NCBI GenBank assembly: GCA_025359185.1
Contig: JANYHF010000003.1
Span: 1 to 63,182 of the forward strand
Direction of reading: 5' to 3'
From: Hyphomicrobiaceae bacterium
GTDB lineage: Bacteria > Pseudomonadota > Alphaproteobacteria > Rhizobiales > Hyphomicrobiaceae
Length of the DNA: 63,182 nt
Of the stretch, positions 60,227 to 63,182 are shown piece after piece. The translations under genes were made by a program, and so were the position numbers. Within the stretch, counting starts at the first letter, position 1; each line of letters opens with the position of its first letter. The notes below the pieces were generated by a model. The model did not search any database, was not told the DNA's origin, and was given only the letters and a program-made list of their open reading frames with translations.

Positions 60227-62476
60227 ATGAGCGACAAACCGATTCTCCCCGGCCCCGGCCCCATCGAGCCCGTCAATCTCCGTGACGCGCTGGAAAGCCG
60301 CTACCTCGCCTACGCGCTCTCGACAATCATGAACCGGGCGTTGCCCGACGTGCGAGATGGCCTGAAACCGGTGCATCGGCGCCTGATGCACGCCATGCGC
60401 GAGATGAAGCTCAACCCCACCGAAGGCTACCGCAAATGCGCCGCCATCGTCGGTGAGGTGATGGGTAAGTTCCATCCCCATGGTGACCAGTCGATCTATG
60501 ACGCGCTGGTCCGCCTCGCGCAGGAGTTTTCGGTCCGCTATCCGTTGGTCGACGGCCAGGGCAATTTCGGCAATATCGACGGCGATAACCCCGCCGCCAT
60601 GCGCTACACCGAGGCCAAGCTGACGCCGATCGGCGCGCTGCTGCTCGATGGCATCGACGAGGACACGGTCGACTTCCGCGCCAACTACGATGGCCGCGAA
60701 CAGGAACCTGTCGTCCTGCCTGCCGCCTATCCAAATCTGCTCGCCAATGGCTCCTCCGGCATCGCCGTCGGCATGGCGACCTCGATCCCACCGCATAATC
60801 TCGACGAGCTGTGCGTGGCGATGCTGCACCTGATCAAGCATCCCAACGCCACCATTGAAAAGCTGGTCGAGCTGGTGCCCGGCCCTGACTTTCCGACGGG
60901 CGGCATCATCGTCGAAGGCCGCGCCTCAATCCTCGAAGCCTACAAGACCGGGCGTGGCGGCTTCCGCCTGCGCGCGAAGTGGCAAAAGGAGGAGACGGGG
61001 CGCGGCGCCTATCTCATCGTCGTCACCGAAATTCCCTATGGCGTGCAGAAGGGCAAGCTGGTTGAGAAACTCGCCGAGCTTCTGATCGCCAAGAAACTGC
61101 CGCTGCTGGAAGACGTGCGCGACGAGAGCGCTGAGGATATCCGACTCGTTCTCGAACCCAAGAACCGCACCGTCGATCCAATGTTGCTGATGGAAAGCCT
61201 GTTCCGCGTGTCCGAGCTGGAACTCCGTTTCCCGCTCAACATGAATGTGCTATCGCGCGGTCAGGTGCCCAACGTGCTCGGCCTGCGCGAGGTGCTCACC
61301 GAGTGGCTTGACCACCGCAAGCAGGTGCTGATCCGGCGCACCAACTTCCGCCTCGCCAAGATCGCGCACCGCCTCGAAGTCCTCGAAGGTTTCCTCATTG
61401 CGTTCCTCAACATCGAGGAAGTCATCCGCATTGTGCGCTTTGCCGACGATCCCAAGGCCGAGCTGATGTCGGCGTTCAAGCTGTCTGAAGTCCAGGCCGA
61501 CGCCATCCTCAACATGCGTTTGCGCGCCTTGAACAAGCTCGAAGAGCTGGCGATCCGCCGCGAGCATGCCGATCTGACCAAGGAACAAGGCCAACTGAAC
61601 GCGCTGCTGAAGTCCGACGACCAGATCTGGGATCGTATCTCGGGCGAGATCAAAAAGGTCCGCGAGCAATTTGGCAAAGGCACTGTTATCGGCAAGCGCC
61701 GCTCCAATTTCGCGGACGCGCCTGATATCGATGTTGATCTGGAAGAAGCGCTGATCGATAAAGAGCCGATCACGGTTGTGTTCTCAGAAAAAGGCTGGAT
61801 CCGCGCGCTGAAGGGGCACATGGACGACGTGTCCACGGTGCAGTTCAAACAGGGCGACGAACTGAAGCGCGCCATCAAAGCGCAGACGACGGACAAGCTC
61901 GTCCTGTTCGCCACGAATGGAAAATTCTTCACGCTGGCTTGCGACAAACTGCCGGGCGGGCGCGGCCACGGCGAACCCGTGCGGCTGATGATCGAACTCG
62001 AAGAGAACCACGACATCGCGGAAATGTTCGTGCACGAACCGGGCCGCAAGCTGCTGATCGCGTCGACCGCCGCCAATGGCTTCATCGTGCCGGAGGAAGA
62101 AGTGGTGGCGCTGACCCGCAAGGGCAAGCAGGTGCTCAACCTCACAGAGCCCGAGGAGGCCGTGGTTTGCGTGCCTTGCGCGGGCGATCAGGTGGCGGTC
62201 ATCGGCGAAAACCGCAAGCTACTGGTTTTCCCGCTCTCCGAGGTCAACGAGATGACCCGCGGCAAGGGCGTGCGGTTGCAGAAATACAAGGATGGCGGCA
62301 TTTCGGATGCGCGCGTTTTCAAGAAGCCGGAAGGGTTGACCTGGCTCGATGGCGCGGGCCGCAATTTCACGTTGGCATGGTCTGAGTTGAAAGCCTGGTC
62401 TGGCGAGCGCGCGCAGGCCGGATTGGTCGCACCCAAAGGTTTCCCAAGATCGAACAAGTTTGGTTCCGGTTTTTGA
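60227..62476 (+). CDS. parC: DNA topoisomerase IV subunit A
   Basis: A 749-aa ParC that decatenates chromosomes with ParE. The active-site Tyr lies in [13 protein letters not shown]. Other marks are [40 protein letters not shown] (quinolone region), IDGDNPAAM, and the C-terminal beta-propeller with [10 protein letters not shown] and [14 protein letters not shown]. Where E. coli ParC has Ser80 and Glu84 this protein has Gln and Asp, which I believe is usual in Hyphomicrobiales. It starts 66 bases after the ligase gene. Confidence 0.96.
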   Translation: MSDKPILPGPGPIEPVNLRDALESRYLAYALSTIMNRALPDVRDGLKPVHRRLMHAMREMKLNPTEGYRKCAAIVGEVMGKFHPHGDQSIYDALVRLAQEFSVRYPLVDGQGNFGNIDGDNPAAMRYTEAKLTPIGALLLDGIDEDTVDFRANYDGREQEPVVLPAAYPNLLANGSSGIAVGMATSIPPHNLDELCVAMLHLIKHPNATIEKLVELVPGPDFPTGGIIVEGRASILEAYKTGRGGFRLRAKWQKEETGRGAYLIVVTEIPYGVQKGKLVEKLAELLIAKKLPLLEDVRDESAEDIRLVLEPKNRTVDPMLLMESLFRVSELELRFPLNMNVLSRGQVPNVLGLREVLTEWLDHRKQVLIRRTNFRLAKIAHRLEVLEGFLIAFLNIEEVIRIVRFADDPKAELMSAFKLSEVQADAILNMRLRALNKLEELAIRREHADLTKEQGQLNALLKSDDQIWDRISGEIKKVREQFGKGTVIGKRRSNFADAPDIDVDLEEALIDKEPITVVFSEKGWIRALKGHMDDVSTVQFKQGDELKRAIKAQTTDKLVLFATNGKFFTLACDKLPGGRGHGEPVRLMIELEENHDIAEMFVHEPGRKLLIASTAANGFIVPEEEVVALTRKGKQVLNLTEPEEAVVCVPCAGDQVAVIGENRKLLVFPLSEVNEMTRGKGVRLQKYKDGGISDARVFKKPEGLTWLDGAGRNFTLAWSELKAWSGERAQAGLVAPKGFPRSNKFGSGF

Positions 62477-62588
62477 GTGACCCGGTGCCTGGCACCCAGT
62501 CAGCCGCTTCCGCCACATCCCCCTTGCGCCCGCGCGCCGCCTGTGGCACCCACGCCCCAGCAATTCCATCCATCATGAGGATCTCGCC

Positions 62589-62780
62589 ATGGCCGCAGCC
62601 AAAGGCTCGCGTCAGCCCCGCAATATCGAAAAGGCCAAGAAGAAGGCCGCCAGCGCCATTCCGCGCGCCAAGCTCACGCGCAACCAGGGCAATACCAGCA
62701 AGGGCCGCGTCACCGCCAAGCGCGCCGCCACCAAGGCCCGCGCCGACAAAGCTAAGCCGGTGGCCGCCGCCAAGGCCTAG
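62589..62780 (+). CDS. Small alanine/lysine/arginine-rich basic protein
   Basis: A 63-aa very basic protein (MAAAKGSRQPRNIEKAKKKA start, then Ala, Lys and Arg repeats) with histone-H1-like composition and no domain. GAGGA about eight bases before the ATG supports translation. The stop codon TAG (62778-62780) is part of the terminal inverted repeat of structured element copy B (CTAG at 62777-62780), so the gene may have been longer before the element arrived. It could bind nucleic acid; function unknown. Confidence 0.6.
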   Translation: MAAAKGSRQPRNIEKAKKKAASAIPRAKLTRNQGNTSKGRVTAKRAATKARADKAKPVAAAKA

Positions 62781-63046
62781 TACCCACTATCAGAAGTAGC
62801 TAGTACGTCTGATCGCGGCTCCGCGAGCCGATCCGGCAGGCGCGCGCCGAAGTGCGTAGCTGTAGCTACGGTCGAGGCGCGCAACGCACCGGCCGGCCGT
62901 GGAACGCGGCCCAGCGGGCGAACAAGGACGCTCGCCGGGTGCGTAACGGCGCTCGACCATAGTTCACTATGCTCGTCGCGCCGTTCCTGCCCGGCGAGCT
63001 TCCTTGTTCGTCATACGTGCTAGCTACTTCTGATAGTGGGTACTAG
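62777..63046 (-). mobile_element. Structured 270-bp element with long terminal inverted repeats, copy B
   Basis: It has the same ends as copy A (CTAGTACCCACTATCAGAAG at both termini, inverted), placed in the opposite orientation. By eye it is about 85-90 percent identical to copy A. The main stem pairs 62919-62939 with 62990-63010 (20 of 21), enclosing AACGGCGC/GCGCCGTT (62945-62952 with 62978-62985) and a CATAG/CTATG hairpin. The GTAGCT/AGCTAC hairpin and the GATC...GATC stem-loop (62811-62833) are also kept. No ORF of note is inside. The left end supplies the stop codon of the preceding small gene. Confidence 0.8.
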
Positions 63047-63056
63047 GGCCTGTCGT

Positions 63057-63182
63057 CAGTTGAACTGAGTCCGTTGCGCCACATTGCCTGCAAATTCGCG
63101 TTTGGCGAAAGGTCGTGTCGTCGGTTTTCCGATTCCCAAATCAATGTTTCTCTGACTCATGACATGTCGGGCAACTGGAGAC
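63057..63182 (-). other. Open frame running off the right edge (possible gene end)
   Basis: On the minus strand a frame is open from the window edge to a TGA at 63057-63059, about 41 codons, including MSQRNIDLGIGKPTTRPFAK. It is too short to identify and may be chance. The GGGCCTGTCGTCAGTTGAAC just after element B could also belong to another insertion sequence, but this cannot be decided here. Confidence 0.2.

Noticed and set aside
60485-60510. Quinolone-resistance mutation in ParC (Gln and Asp at the Ser80/Glu84 positions)
   Set aside because: The [11 protein letters not shown] sequence is, as I recall, the normal state in Hyphomicrobiales, so it is not evidence of acquired resistance.
63047-63070. 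Possible end of another insertion sequence after element B
   Set aside because: GGCCTGTCGTCAGTTG looks vaguely like an IS terminus, but no inverted partner or transposase is visible in the remaining bases.

Overview
The window is GC-rich chromosomal DNA of an alphaproteobacterium, most likely of the order Hyphomicrobiales. The evidence is the gene order tRNA-Tyr, tRNA-Gly, tuf, tRNA-Trp, secE, nusG, rplKAJL, rpoBC, the Hyphomicrobiales-like ParC and dihydroorotase sequences, and the many short interspersed palindromes typical of these genomes. The genus cannot be fixed from sequence reading alone.

Layout. Positions 1-4841 are the end of an integrative element. It opens with the terminus of an IS21-family insertion sequence that truncates a gene. 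Then comes an operon of five overlapping genes: an unknown protein, a family A DNA-polymerase-like protein, a small winged-helix-like protein, an excisionase-like protein and a tyrosine integrase that abuts the 3' end of tRNA-Thr. Positions 5110-9004 carry two envelope glycosyltransferases, a small exported protein and rlmB. Positions 9333-24205 are the translation and transcription core: three tRNAs, tuf, secE, nusG, L11, L1, L10, L7/L12, RpoB and RpoC. This block has two oddities, a small membrane-protein gene between rplL and rpoB and a long palindromic repeat between rpoB and rpoC. Positions 24500-26760 are a gene graveyard with remnants of a toxin gene (its partner intact), a LacI-type regulator and an MmcQ/YjbR protein, broken by one intact MFS transporter.

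From 26775 on the region is ordinary metabolism and housekeeping: a fused indolepyruvate ferredoxin oxidoreductase, dihydroorotase, a YgfZ/Tag/HD-hydrolase operon, a phosphatase, a NUDIX-like regulator, a LemA/TPM-domain cluster, kynureninase, UbiE, an SDR, an MscS channel, an AarF/UbiB kinase-like protein, a hydroxyacid reductase, a DUF900 hydrolase, a complete Tat-exported peptide-type ABC importer, a two-component E1 2-oxoacid dehydrogenase, an oxalate-CoA-ligase-like enzyme and ParC.

The most unusual content is a pair of about 270-bp elements at 40908-41178 and 62777-63046. They lie in opposite orientation, begin and end with the same long inverted repeat, and fold into the same multi-stem structure. 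Several differences between the copies are compensatory, so the stems are preserved. They contain no ORF and look like a non-autonomous mobile element or a structured RNA or ssDNA family that I do not recognise. Other points of interest are an EF-Tu whose normally near-invariant switch I segment is rewritten and longer, a polymerase-integrase module at tRNA-Thr, and a TAGTCCC/TAATCCC repeat that occurs between genes and also in frame inside a CoA-ligase gene.
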